NCBI GenBank assembly: GCA_022798155.1 | Contig: JAAWLY010000032.1 | Coordinates: 1 to 15,660 of the forward strand | Direction of reading: 5' to 3' | DNA from: Lawsonibacter sp. | GTDB lineage: Bacteria; Bacillota; Clostridia; Oscillospirales; Oscillospiraceae | Length of the DNA: 15,660 bases | Part shown: positions 6,047 through 13,775 of the stretch, one piece after another | How positions within the stretch are numbered: position 1 is the first letter of the stretch | Layout of the letters: each line of letters opens with the position of its first letter | Position numbers and translations under genes: made by a program | The notes under the pieces: generated by a model | What the model saw: only the letters and a program-made list of their open reading frames with translations | Told to the model about the DNA's origin: nothing | Databases searched by the model: none

Positions 6047-6079
6047 ATTTGTCGGTGTCTGTGGGTTGATTGGCTATGG

Positions 6080-8368
6080 TTATTTCAGTTTCCAGATATC
6101 CTGGTTGTATTGCTCGATGGTGCGGTCAGAGGAGAAGTAGCCCGACTTGGCGATGTTGACCAGCATCTTTTTGGCCCAGGCCCGGCGGTCGCCGTAGTCC
6201 CGGATGCAGCGGTCCTTGGCGGCGATGTAGTCCTCCACGTCCAGCAGGGCCATAAACCAGTCCTTATTTTTCATGTCTTTCCAGAGTGCGGACAGCTCGG
6301 CGGGGCTGCCGATGGCCAGCAGTTCCGGGGATACCAGGAAATCCACCAGCTGCTCCACCGCCGGACGGTGGTAGTACTCCAGGGGGTGGTAGCTGCGGCC
6401 GTCGGGGGCACGGTTCCCCTCTCCGGCGTACATCCTGATGACTGCGTCGCTGTGCTGGCCGAAGGTGTAGATGTTTTCCTCCCCTACCAGCTGGGCAATC
6501 TCCACGTTGGCCCCGTCCAGAGTGCCCAGGGTGACCGCGCCGTTGGCCATAAATTTCATGTTGCTGGTGCCGCTGGCCTCCTTGGAGGCCAGGGAAATCT
6601 GCTCAGAGATGTCGCAGGCGGGGATCAGCCGCTCGGCCCAGGTGACGTTGTAGTTCTCTACCATGGCAACCCGCAGCCAGGGCCGGACCTGGGGGTCCTG
6701 GTCGATAAGCTGCTGCAGGCAGAGAATCAGGTGGATGATCCGCTTGGCCATGATATAGGCGGGGGCGGCCTTGGCGCCGAAAAGAATGGTTACCGGCCGC
6801 TCGGGCAGTTTTCCCTGCTTGATCTCCAGATACTTGTGGATGATATACAGGGCGTTCATCTGCTGGCGCTTGTACTCGTGAAGGCGCTTGACCTGGATGT
6901 CAAAGACGGACTGGGGGTCCAGCTCGATGTCCTGCTCGGCCCACAGCAGCCGGCACAGCTGATTCTTGTTGTTCTGCTTTACCTCCAGCAGCCGGTCCAG
7001 GACAGTCTCGTCCTCGGTGAAGGCCAGCAGCCCCTCCAGCTTTTTGGCGTCCTGCCGCCAATGGGGGCCGATGCAGTCGTCAATCAGGGCGGCCAACTGG
7101 GGGTTGCAGGCCTCCAGCCACCGGCGGAAGGTGACGCCGTTGGTTTTGTTGTTGAATTTTTCCGGGTAGATGTCGTAGAAGGGCTTCAGCTCGGAGTTTT
7201 TCAGAATTTCGGTGTGGAGGGCGGCCACGCCGTTAACGGAAAAGCCGCAGTGGATGTCCATATGGGCCATGTGGACCCGGTTCTGGCCGTCGATAATGGC
7301 CACCCGGGGGTCGGGGTGGGCCGCTTTCATCCGCCGGTCCAGCTCCTGGATGACGCTTACCAGCTGGGGGGCCGCCTTCTCGATGAAGGCCATAGGCCAC
7401 TTCTCCAGGGCCTCGGCCAGGATGGTGTGGTTGGTGTAGGCGCAGGTGCGGCGCACCTGGTCCAGGGCGTCGTCGAAGGACATCCCCCTGGCGGTGAGCA
7501 GACGGATCAGCTCTGGGATGACCATGGAGGGGTGGGTATCGTTGATCTGGACCGCCACATGGTCGGCCAAGGTGTTCAGGGCGTAGCCCTTGGACTCCAG
7601 TTCGGACAGGATCAGCTGGGCCCCGGCAGATACCATAAAGTACTGCTGATACACCCTCAGCAGCTGGCCGGCCTCGTCGCTGTCGTCGGGGTAGAGGAAG
7701 GAGGTGAGCCGGTGGGCGATGTCCCCCTTGTCAAAGTCGATGCCCACCCAGGGCGCGTCGGCGGGCTGGGTCACGTCGAAGAGGTGGAGACGGTTGGCGT
7801 ATTGGTTATTGGCTCCGGGGATGGCCACGTCGTAGAGCACCGCCTTCAGCTCGAAGCCGCCGAAGGGGACGGTGAAGGACACCCCGGTGGGGATCAGCCA
7901 GCTGTCCGGCTCGATCCAGGGGTCGGGGATCTCGGTCTGCTGGTTTTTCGCAAACTTCTGCTGAAACAGGCCGTAGTGGTAGTTCAGGCCCACGCCGTCG
8001 CCGGGCAGGCCCAGGGCGGCGATGGAGTCCAAAAAGCAGGCGGCCAGGCGGCCCAGACCGCCGTTGCCCAGGGAGGGCTCGGGCTCCATGGACTCAATTA
8101 CGCCCAGATCCCGGCCCAGGTCGGCCAACAGGGTGCGCACCTCGTCGTAGAGGCCCAGGGCCAGCAGGTTGTTGCTGAGCAGCTTGCCCATGAGGAATTC
8201 GGCGGAAAAGTAGTACAGCTTCCGCCCGCCCTCCGGAGCGGGCCGGTTTTGGGACATCTGTCGGGTGAGGAGGAGCAGCGCCTCGTAAAGCTGGTGGTCG
8301 TCGCACTGGTCGGGGGCGCATCCAAAGCGCTCCTGGGTCATCTGCCAGAGTTGTTCATTTAACTGCAT
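6080..8368 (-). CDS. glgP: Glycogen/maltodextrin phosphorylase
   Basis: The 762-residue enzyme cleaves alpha-1,4-glucans with phosphate to release glucose-1-phosphate in the cytosol. The GT35 family is clear from the pyridoxal-phosphate segment EASGTSNMKFMANG, in which K605 would carry the cofactor, and from FSAEFLMGKLLSNN, EPEPSLGNGGLGRLAACFLDS, QINDTHPSMVIPELIR and VKRLHEYKRQQMNALY. Length is normal for a bacterial maltodextrin or glycogen phosphorylase. The ATG is preceded by AAGGAG (8380-8385) at 11 bases, slightly long. It is the second gene after malQ on the - strand; the pair converts maltodextrins or glycogen to glucose-1-phosphate and glucose. The 225-bp gap to malQ holds a foldback element that could uncouple their expression. 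Glycogen and maltodextrin as preferred substrates cannot be separated from sequence. Confidence 0.97.
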   Translation of the reverse strand: MQLNEQLWQMTQERFGCAPDQCDDHQLYEALLLLTRQMSQNRPAPEGGRKLYYFSAEFLMGKLLSNNLLALGLYDEVRTLLADLGRDLGVIESMEPEPSLGNGGLGRLAACFLDSIAALGLPGDGVGLNYHYGLFQQKFAKNQQTEIPDPWIEPDSWLIPTGVSFTVPFGGFELKAVLYDVAIPGANNQYANRLHLFDVTQPADAPWVGIDFDKGDIAHRLTSFLYPDDSDEAGQLLRVYQQYFMVSAGAQLILSELESKGYALNTLADHVAVQINDTHPSMVIPELIRLLTARGMSFDDALDQVRRTCAYTNHTILAEALEKWPMAFIEKAAPQLVSVIQELDRRMKAAHPDPRVAIIDGQNRVHMAHMDIHCGFSVNGVAALHTEILKNSELKPFYDIYPEKFNNKTNGVTFRRWLEACNPQLAALIDDCIGPHWRQDAKKLEGLLAFTEDETVLDRLLEVKQNNKNQLCRLLWAEQDIELDPQSVFDIQVKRLHEYKRQQMNALYIIHKYLEIKQGKLPERPVTILFGAKAAPAYIMAKRIIHLILCLQQLIDQDPQVRPWLRVAMVENYNVTWAERLIPACDISEQISLASKEASGTSNMKFMANGAVTLGTLDGANVEIAQLVGEENIYTFGQHSDAVIRMYAGEGNRAPDGRSYHPLEYYHRPAVEQLVDFLVSPELLAIGSPAELSALWKDMKNKDWFMALLDVEDYIAAKDRCIRDYGDRRAWAKKMLVNIAKSGYFSSDRTIEQYNQDIWKLK

Positions 8369-8445
8369 GAGAGATACATCTCCTTGTTATTTAGCTTTTA
8401 GGGAAACTTTCGTTGCAGTGGGGTCAAAGGGGAGCGCGGAAAAGG

Positions 8446-8590
8446 CCCCTTTGGCAAAGGGGTTCCCGATAAAGCCGGGTGGGGATTGTGTCTCGCGAAC
8501 AAGTACAAATCTGGTTTATTTCGTACATTTTGGCTTCGCCAAAATACAGTCCCCCGCCCCCTTCGGGGGCACCTCCTTTGCCAAAGGAGG
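8446..8590. repeat. 145-bp foldback element in the malQ-glgP gap
   Basis: Two end palindromes, CCCCTTTGGCAAAGGGG (8446-8462) and CCTCCTTTGCCAAAGGAGG (8572-8590), flank an inner inverted pair GGGTGGGGATTGT (8477-8489) and ACAGTCCCCCGCCC (8546-8559). All are centred near 8518. Inside the right half are two TTC-loop hairpins, ATTTTGGC/GCCAAAAT (8527-8545) and CCCCC/GGGGG (8557-8569). GTACAAAT and ATTTCGTAC face each other near the centre. It ends four bases from the malQ stop codon and contains no gene. It resembles extragenic palindromic repeats common in Oscillospiraceae genomes (from memory), and as RNA it would be a highly structured spacer. Confidence 0.65.
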
Positions 8591-8593
8591 CTT

Positions 8594-10108
8594 TCAGCGC
8601 GCTTTCGCAGGCCGTTTCTTTTTAGGGGCCTTGGGCAGCCGCTGATACACCCGCATCTCCCGGTACAGGCGCTTGGCCAGCGCTTCGTCGAAAGCGCCGG
8701 GCAGGGCCCTCCACTGCCAATTATTCCCTAGGGTGGATGGGGTATTCATCCGGGCCTCAGAACCCAGGCCGAGGATGTCTTGCAGCTGCATCACCGCCAG
8801 ATCGGCGGGGGAGGCCCACCCGGCGCGCATCATCCCCCAGTGGTAGCCCTCCCGCTTGTTCAGGCGCAGGTAGGCCTTGGCGAAGGACAGGCTCTTTTTG
8901 GAGGCGGAGCCCAGCCAGCCTTGGATGGTGTCGTTGTCGTGGGTGCCGGCGTAGACCACGCAGTGGTTGGGGTAGTGGTGGGGCAGGTAGTCGCTGTCGG
9001 AATACCGGTCGTCGAAGGCGAACTCCAGCACCTTCATGCCGGGGTAGCCCGAGGCCTTCAGCAGCTTGTGGACGGAAGGGGTGAGAAAGCCCAGGTCCTC
9101 GGCGATGATATCCTTTTTGCCCAGAGCCTTGTTGACGGTTTTGAAAAAGTGGATGCCCGGCCCGGGACGCCAGCGGCCGTGGCGGGCGGTTTTGTCCCCA
9201 TACGGGATGGCGTAGTACTCGTCAAAGCCCCGGAAGTGGTCGATGCGCAGGGTGTCGTACAGCTGGAACTGCCAGGCGATCCGCTTGAGCCACCAGCTGT
9301 AGCCCTCCTCCTGCATCTTCTCCCAGTTGAACAGAGGATTGCCCCACAGCTGGCCGTCGGCGGTGAAGGCGTCGGGGGGACAGCCGGCCACCTCGGTGGG
9401 ATGCCCCGTCTCGTCCAGCTGGAACTGTTCTGGGTTGGCCCACACGTCGGCGCTGTCCAGGGCCACATAGATGGGCAGGTCGCCGATGATGGAAACCCCT
9501 TTTTGGTTGGCGTATTCCTTCAGGTCCCACCACTGGGCATAAAAGAGGTGCTGTACCCACCGCCAGAAATCGACCTCTGTCCGGAGTTCTTTCCGGGCCT
9601 GCTCCATCGCCTGGGGCTGGCGCAGGCGGATGCCCTCCGGCCACTCCAGCCAGCAAATTCCGCCGTATTTGTCCTTCAAGGCCATAAACAGGGCGTAGTC
9701 CTCCAGCCAGTCCGCGCCCCAGAGGGTGCCCCGCATCTCGAACTTGTTCCCCCGGCTCAGCCGGGAGCAGGCCAGGCGCAGGACATTGAAACGCTTTTTG
9801 TAGAGAGTTTCGTAGTCCACCCGTTGGGGGTCGTCCCCCCAGCTGACGCTCTGGTACTCCTCGGGCTCCAGAAGTCCCCACTGAGCCAGGATATCCAGGT
9901 CGATGAAGTAGGGGTTGCCGGCAAAGGAGGAGAAGGACTGGTAGGGGGAGTCGCCGTAGCTGGTGGGGCCCAGGGGCAGCACCTGCCAGCGGCTCTGGCC
10001 CCCTGCGGCCAGAAAGTCCACAAATTTCCGGGCCTCCGCCCCCAGAGTGCCGATACCATAGGGGGAGGGGAGGGAGGAAATGGGCATTAAAATTCCTGCT
10101 TTTCTCAC
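8594..10108 (-). CDS. malQ: 4-alpha-glucanotransferase (amylomaltase)
   Basis: This GH77 enzyme of 504 residues disproportionates maltodextrins in the cytosol, transferring glucan chains and releasing glucose. The catalytic triad is visible: nucleophile D290 in RIDHFRG, acid/base E337 in IAEDLG, and D391 in THDND. The opening GILMPISSLPSPYGIGTLG is the usual family N-terminus. The GTG at 10108 is chosen because AAGGTG sits six bases upstream and the product then begins MRKAGIL, as in relatives; the in-frame GTG at 10117 overlaps that ribosome binding site and would add three residues. It lies upstream of glgP in the same direction. The C-terminus is lysine-rich (KAPKKKRPAKAR), a small oddity that may be a nucleic-acid or glycogen-contacting tail or just drift. 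Confidence 0.96.
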   Translation of the reverse strand: MRKAGILMPISSLPSPYGIGTLGAEARKFVDFLAAGGQSRWQVLPLGPTSYGDSPYQSFSSFAGNPYFIDLDILAQWGLLEPEEYQSVSWGDDPQRVDYETLYKKRFNVLRLACSRLSRGNKFEMRGTLWGADWLEDYALFMALKDKYGGICWLEWPEGIRLRQPQAMEQARKELRTEVDFWRWVQHLFYAQWWDLKEYANQKGVSIIGDLPIYVALDSADVWANPEQFQLDETGHPTEVAGCPPDAFTADGQLWGNPLFNWEKMQEEGYSWWLKRIAWQFQLYDTLRIDHFRGFDEYYAIPYGDKTARHGRWRPGPGIHFFKTVNKALGKKDIIAEDLGFLTPSVHKLLKASGYPGMKVLEFAFDDRYSDSDYLPHHYPNHCVVYAGTHDNDTIQGWLGSASKKSLSFAKAYLRLNKREGYHWGMMRAGWASPADLAVMQLQDILGLGSEARMNTPSTLGNNWQWRALPGAFDEALAKRLYREMRVYQRLPKAPKKKRPAKAR

Positions 10109-10114
10109 CGTGTT

Positions 10115-10120
10115 CACCTT
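10115..10120 (-). promoter_or_regulatory. Ribosome binding site deciding the malQ start
   Basis: On the - strand AAGGTG is six bases from the GTG at 10108 and overlaps the alternative GTG at 10117, favouring the inner start. Confidence 0.6.
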
Positions 10121-10197
10121 TTCTGTCTTAAAGTACAGGGCAGGCGCCGGGGACCGCCGATTTGGCTTTGCGGGGCGCGTTCCCTGGATCAGCCGGG

Positions 10198-10212
10198 CGG
10201 AAACGTTTCCAA
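10198..10212 (-). promoter_or_regulatory. cre-like / LacI-family operator for malQ-glgP
   Basis: A perfect 12-bp palindrome GGAAACGTTTCC occupies 10199-10210. Read on the - strand with its flanks, TTGGAAACGTTTCCG fits the CcpA cre consensus WTGNAANCGNWNNCW at all but the last position. It directly follows the candidate -10 box, so a bound repressor would block malQ transcription. Carbon catabolite control or a MalR-type LacI regulator are both possible. Confidence 0.65.
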
Positions 10213-10238
10213 TCTATTACCCCTTATGGTACCATCAA
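10211..10238 (-). promoter_or_regulatory. Candidate malQ-glgP promoter
   Basis: On the - strand TTGATG (10233-10238) and TAGATT (10211-10216) are 16 bp apart, each matching four of six consensus positions. The predicted start falls inside the adjacent palindrome. The match is moderate. Confidence 0.45.
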
Positions 10239-10297
10239 GCCGGTCCAGATGCAAGAGAAACTTGGAAAAACGGATAAAAATCAGAGGGGTGCCAAAA

Positions 10298-10406
10298 AAT
10301 AGCCTTATTTTTTTGGCGGAAATTGAGTGGTATCACCAGTATTCCCCGGACCGGGCCGCCGGGCAGATTTTCCTGCCAGCGGCGCAGAATGGCCTTGTTT
10401 TTTTGG
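10298..10406 (+). repeat. Pair of 19-nt direct repeats 90 bp apart upstream of the kinase gene
   Basis: The pattern AAT-R-GCCTT-R-TTTTTTTGG occurs at 10298-10316 and 10388-10406, differing at two purine positions. The second copy supplies the -35 region of the kinase promoter. The first is also part of an inverted repeat (GCCAAAAAA with TTTTTTGGC, 10291-10317). Confidence 0.6.
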
Positions 10407-10423
10407 AAAAAATATCGTATGAT
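10395..10423 (+). promoter_or_regulatory. Candidate sigma-A promoter of the nucleoside kinase gene
   Basis: TTGTTT (10395-10400) and TATGAT (10418-10423) are separated by 17 bp with an A-rich spacer. The leader to the start codon is about 60 bases. Confidence 0.65.
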
Positions 10424-10492
10424 GAGAATAGACGAACGGGAGGCAGAGGCCTTTCCCGGCACAGAAATAAAAATGTGAAGGAGGCCATTTGA

Positions 10493-12163
10493 ATGGAAGA
10501 GAAGAGAATGAGAAAAGTTGTAGTGGACGGGGCTGAATACAGCTATCCCCATGGCACGCCCTACCGCGCCATCGCGGCGGACTTTCAAAACCGGTTCCCC
10601 TGTGATATCCTGCTGGTAAACCGGGGCGGCAAGCTCTGCGAGCTGCATAAGACGCTGGACCGGGACTGCACGCTGAAAATGGTCACAGCTCAGGACAAGC
10701 CTGGCATCCAGACCTATGAGCGCAGTGCCGTTTTCCTGATGCTGAAGGCCTTCTACGATGTGGCGGGCCGGGAGAATGTGGAGCGGCTGTCGGTGGAGTA
10801 CTCCCTGAGCAGTGCCCTGTTCACTCTGGCCCGGGGCAATTTCACCCTGGATCAGGCTCTCCTGGACCGGGTGGAGGCGCGGATGCGGGAGCTGTCCGCC
10901 CTGGCCCTTCCCATTGAAAAGCAGTCCATCAGCACCGAGGATGCCATAGAGCTGTTCCAGCAGGCGGGGCTGGTTCACAAGGCCCAGCTGCTCAGCTTCC
11001 GGATCAACTCCCGGGTCAACGTCTACTCCCTGGACGGCTTTGTGGACTATTTTTACGGCTATATGGTGCAGGACACCGGCTATGTCAGGTGCTTTGGCCT
11101 GGAGCTGTTTGAAAACGGCTTTGTACTGCGTCTGCCCACCCAGAAAAACCCCAATGAGCTGGGGGATTTCCGGCCCTCCAAAAAGGTGTTCCAGGAGCTC
11201 CATCAGGCCACGCTGCGCTCCCAGGCGCTGAATGCCTCCAACGTGGCGGAGCTGAACACCACCATCTCCCAGGGCAATGCCACGCCGCTGATCCTGGCCC
11301 ACGAGGCCATGATGGAGAAGAAGATTGGCGACATCGCCGCCGAGATTGCCGGCCGGAAGGAGGTCCGCTTTGTCATGATTGCCGGGCCCTCCTCCTCGGG
11401 CAAGACCACTTTCTCTCACCGGCTGTCCACCCAGCTGCGGGCCTGCGGCCTGCGGCCCCACGCCATCGCCACCGACAACTATTTTAAGAATCGGGAGGAT
11501 ACCCCTCGAGACGAGAACGGCAATTACGACTTCGAGGGCCTGGGGGCCATGGACGTGGAGCAGTTCAACACAGACATGGTCCGGCTGCTGCAGGGGGAGA
11601 CAGTGGAGATTCCCAACTTCAATTTTAAAAAGGGTGCCCGGGAATATAACGGCAATTTCCTTACCCTGGAGGAGGGAGACGTGCTGGTAATTGAGGGCAT
11701 CCACTGCCTCAACGACCGGTTTACCCACTCCCTGCCCAAGCAGAGCAAGTACAAGATCTATATCAGCTGCCTCACCACCCTGAACATCGACGACCACAAC
11801 CGCATCCCCACCACTGATGCCCGGCTGCTGCGCCGGATTGAGCGGGACGCCCGCACCCGGGGCTACAGCGCCCAGACCACCATCCGGATGTGGCCCTCCG
11901 TCCGGCGGGGGGAGGAGAACAATATTTTCCCCTTCCAGGACAGCGCGGATGTGATCTTTAACTCGGCGCTGATCTATGAGACTGCCCTGCTCAAGCCCTA
12001 CGTGCAGCCTTTGCTCTTCGGGGTGCCCCATGACAGCGAGGAGTATATCGAGGCCAAACGGCTGCTGAAGTTTTTAAACTACTTCCTGCCCATCCCCGCA
12101 GACGATGTGCCCAAGACCTCCCTGATGCGGGAATTTGTGGGCGGCGGCTGCTACCACGTCTGA
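10493..12163 (+). CDS. Nucleoside kinase: uridine-kinase-type P-loop domain with N-terminal TGS/ThrRS-like extension
   Basis: The 556-residue protein has an N-terminal ubiquitin-like TGS domain (about residues 6-65), a region resembling the second additional domain of threonyl-tRNA synthetase (about 66-220), and a C-terminal uridine kinase/phosphoribulokinase-type domain. The P-loop GPSSSGKT lies at residues 298-305, followed by IATDNYFKN, the DFEGLGAMD segment, VLVIEGIHCLN and RLLRRIERDARTRG. The family phosphorylates a nucleoside, probably uridine or cytidine, in the cytosol; the role of the tRNA-synthetase-like part is unknown. It is a recurring architecture in Clostridia. The start ATG is eight bases after AAGGAGG (10478-10484). 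The gene is monocistronic, with its own promoter and a following hairpin. Family confident; substrate inferred. Confidence 0.92.
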   Translation: MEEKRMRKVVVDGAEYSYPHGTPYRAIAADFQNRFPCDILLVNRGGKLCELHKTLDRDCTLKMVTAQDKPGIQTYERSAVFLMLKAFYDVAGRENVERLSVEYSLSSALFTLARGNFTLDQALLDRVEARMRELSALALPIEKQSISTEDAIELFQQAGLVHKAQLLSFRINSRVNVYSLDGFVDYFYGYMVQDTGYVRCFGLELFENGFVLRLPTQKNPNELGDFRPSKKVFQELHQATLRSQALNASNVAELNTTISQGNATPLILAHEAMMEKKIGDIAAEIAGRKEVRFVMIAGPSSSGKTTFSHRLSTQLRACGLRPHAIATDNYFKNREDTPRDENGNYDFEGLGAMDVEQFNTDMVRLLQGETVEIPNFNFKKGAREYNGNFLTLEEGDVLVIEGIHCLNDRFTHSLPKQSKYKIYISCLTTLNIDDHNRIPTTDARLLRRIERDARTRGYSAQTTIRMWPSVRRGEENNIFPFQDSADVIFNSALIYETALLKPYVQPLLFGVPHDSEEYIEAKRLLKFLNYFLPIPADDVPKTSLMREFVGGGCYHV

Positions 12164-12192
12164 GCCTGTTCCCAGGAGAATAGAAAGAAGCC

Positions 12193-12217
12193 GGCCCCCG
12201 TCAAAAGGACGGGGGCC
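12193..12217. terminator. GC-rich hairpin between the convergent kinase and GH32 genes
   Basis: GGCCCCCGTC (12193-12202) and GACGGGGGCC (12208-12217) form a perfect 10-bp stem with a five-base loop. Only a short GCTTG follows, so the U-tract is poor, but location between convergent stops supports a terminator role. Confidence 0.6.
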
Positions 12218-12234
12218 GCTTGATGCCTCAGAGG

Positions 12235-13713
12235 TTAGAGCAGATCATATTTTTCCACGTCGATGAGCACCTGGCCATCGGCCTCGAAGGTGATGGCGTC
12301 GGCCTCCTGACGGGTGTAAATCACCGCGCTGGCGGCCTCTTCGCCGTCGTTGACAAAGACCTCCAGGCTGTAGCGGTCCAGGATTACCCGGAGCTTGAGC
12401 GCCCCGTCCTGAGGCCGTACCAGGAAAGAGCGGGTATTGACAATATCCCGAGGCAGACCGCTGCGGCAGCGGTCGATCTTTAAGGTGCTCTCGTCGGGCT
12501 TGTAGCGGATGATGGTGTCGTTTTGCCCATCCTTGGCCACGTGGAGGCGGAACCAGCGGTAGGAGTCCTTGCCGGCGGGACAGATATTTACCGTCATATC
12601 CAGTACCCGCCCCTGCACACCGGGCAGGTTGGTCTCGCCGCTGACCAAGATGCGGTTGTGAACCACCGCCGGCCCCCGGTAGCGCTCCAGCTCCCGGACG
12701 GGGGTCTGATACAGCCGGCCATTCCGGACGGACAGCTCCCGGGGCAGGGTCATCTGTCCAAACCAGCGGCAGTGGAAGGGCTTGGCCCCGGCGGTATCCC
12801 AGTTCTGCATCCAGGCGATCATGATCCGCCGGCCGTCTGGGGAGAGCACCGTTTGGGGGGCGTAGAAGTCCAGCCCGTAGTCGATGGCCTGCACCCGTTC
12901 CCGGGTGAAGCCCTTCTCTGGGTCATAGCTGCCCATCAGACACAGGGTGCCGTTGCCGGCGTGGAACTCCAGGCCAATGGGGGTCATGTCCTGGGGGCTG
13001 GTGAACAGAAGCTGTTTTCCGTCCAGGGGGAAGAAGTCGGGGCACTCCCACATCCGGCCATATTGATTGTGGCTGCGGTCCAGGGTGCGGACAAACTCCC
13101 CCTTAAAGTCCTCGATTCCCCGGTAGAGCAGGATGGCCCCGCTGTCGTCCTCCGTGCGGTTGCCAATGACGGCGTAAAAGGTACCGTCGGTATCCCGCCA
13201 GACCTTGGGGTCCCGGAAGTCGATGCTGCTGCCCCCTTCAGGGAGGTCCGCCGCCGTCAGGATGGGGTTGCCGCCGAACTTTTCATAATTCAACCCGTCA
13301 CCGATGGCCACGCACTGGGTCTGCACGTCCTCCAGAAAGCCCTCAGCGTTGTGGTGGCGCTGCACCCCGGTGTACAGCAGCAGCTGCCGTCCGTCCTCCA
13401 GCTCCACCGCCCCGCCGGAGAAGCAGCCGGAGGCATCATAGTCCTGGTCGGGGGCCAGGGCGGCGGGGAGGCGTTCCCAGCGGATGAAATCCTTTGTCTT
13501 CAGATGTCCCCAGTGCATGGGGCCCCACTCGTTGGAGTATGGGTGGTACTGGTAGAACAGGTGGCACTCCCCCTTGTAGAAGGAGAAGCCGTTGGGGTCG
13601 TTCATCCAGCCGATGGTGGGGGTGACATGAAAGACGGGGCGCTCGCTGTCGGGGATGTGGGGGCCGTACTGGGCCTCGAAATCCCGGGCTTTCTGCAATG
13701 TTTCACTGGTCAT
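12235..13713 (-). CDS. GH32 beta-fructosidase (sucrose-6-phosphate hydrolase / fructan hydrolase type), cytosolic
   Basis: This 492-residue enzyme hydrolyses beta-fructosyl bonds. The three GH32 catalytic blocks are intact: WMNDPNG with nucleophile D39, FRDPKV with transition-state-stabilising D168, and WECPDFF with acid/base E223. A five-bladed propeller region is followed by a C-terminal beta-sandwich ending in the ISLEVFVND-like block (here YSLEVFVNDGEE). There is no signal peptide, so it acts inside the cell. The ATG has a good GGAGG eight bases upstream. It lies 62 bases downstream of an ABC solute-binding lipoprotein, which argues that it cleaves an imported unphosphorylated oligosaccharide such as sucrose or short fructans, rather than PTS-derived sucrose-6-phosphate. 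Symbols sacA or scrB are withheld for that reason. Confidence 0.93.
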   Translation of the reverse strand: MTSETLQKARDFEAQYGPHIPDSERPVFHVTPTIGWMNDPNGFSFYKGECHLFYQYHPYSNEWGPMHWGHLKTKDFIRWERLPAALAPDQDYDASGCFSGGAVELEDGRQLLLYTGVQRHHNAEGFLEDVQTQCVAIGDGLNYEKFGGNPILTAADLPEGGSSIDFRDPKVWRDTDGTFYAVIGNRTEDDSGAILLYRGIEDFKGEFVRTLDRSHNQYGRMWECPDFFPLDGKQLLFTSPQDMTPIGLEFHAGNGTLCLMGSYDPEKGFTRERVQAIDYGLDFYAPQTVLSPDGRRIMIAWMQNWDTAGAKPFHCRWFGQMTLPRELSVRNGRLYQTPVRELERYRGPAVVHNRILVSGETNLPGVQGRVLDMTVNICPAGKDSYRWFRLHVAKDGQNDTIIRYKPDESTLKIDRCRSGLPRDIVNTRSFLVRPQDGALKLRVILDRYSLEVFVNDGEEAASAVIYTRQEADAITFEADGQVLIDVEKYDLL

Positions 13714-13748
13714 GGAACATTCCTCCGAATATCCTTGCTATTTGCAGT

Positions 13749-13763
13749 CCCCCACGGAGGGGG
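13749..13763 (-). other. Small hairpin in the solute-binding protein to GH32 spacer
   Basis: CCCCC (13749-13753) and GGGGG (13759-13763) form a five-bp stem with a five-base loop and no T-run. It may protect the 3' end of the upstream message, which usually needs a higher level than the enzyme message. Confidence 0.35.
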
Positions 13764-13775
13764 CCGAATTCTTAC

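Larger units (their letters stand above)
10109..10492. other. Divergent regulatory region between malQ and the nucleoside kinase gene
   Basis: This gap of about 380 bases has no convincing gene. Short ORFs in it (for example 10226-10492) lack family similarity and run across control signals. It holds a cre-like palindrome and a candidate promoter for malQ on the left, and two 19-nt repeats and the promoter of the kinase gene on the right. Confidence 0.7.

Noticed and set aside
6110..8362. A 750-codon open frame on the + strand opposite glgP
   Set aside because: It mirrors a certain gene in a GC-rich genome, is filled with low-complexity V/G/L/Q/H runs and matches no family. It is a codon-bias shadow.
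8446..8590. The malQ-glgP spacer as a simple intrinsic terminator for malQ
   Set aside because: The - strand hairpins lack a T-run, and the structure extends symmetrically over 145 bp. It is better described as a foldback element.
8780..10090. A 436-codon open frame opposite malQ
   Set aside because: Composition is typical of an antisense shadow; malQ on the - strand has its full catalytic triad.
10235..12031. A 598-codon open frame on the - strand opposite the nucleoside kinase
   Set aside because: Same shadow pattern, no recognisable motifs, and it runs through the kinase promoter. The + strand gene has intact P-loop and family motifs.
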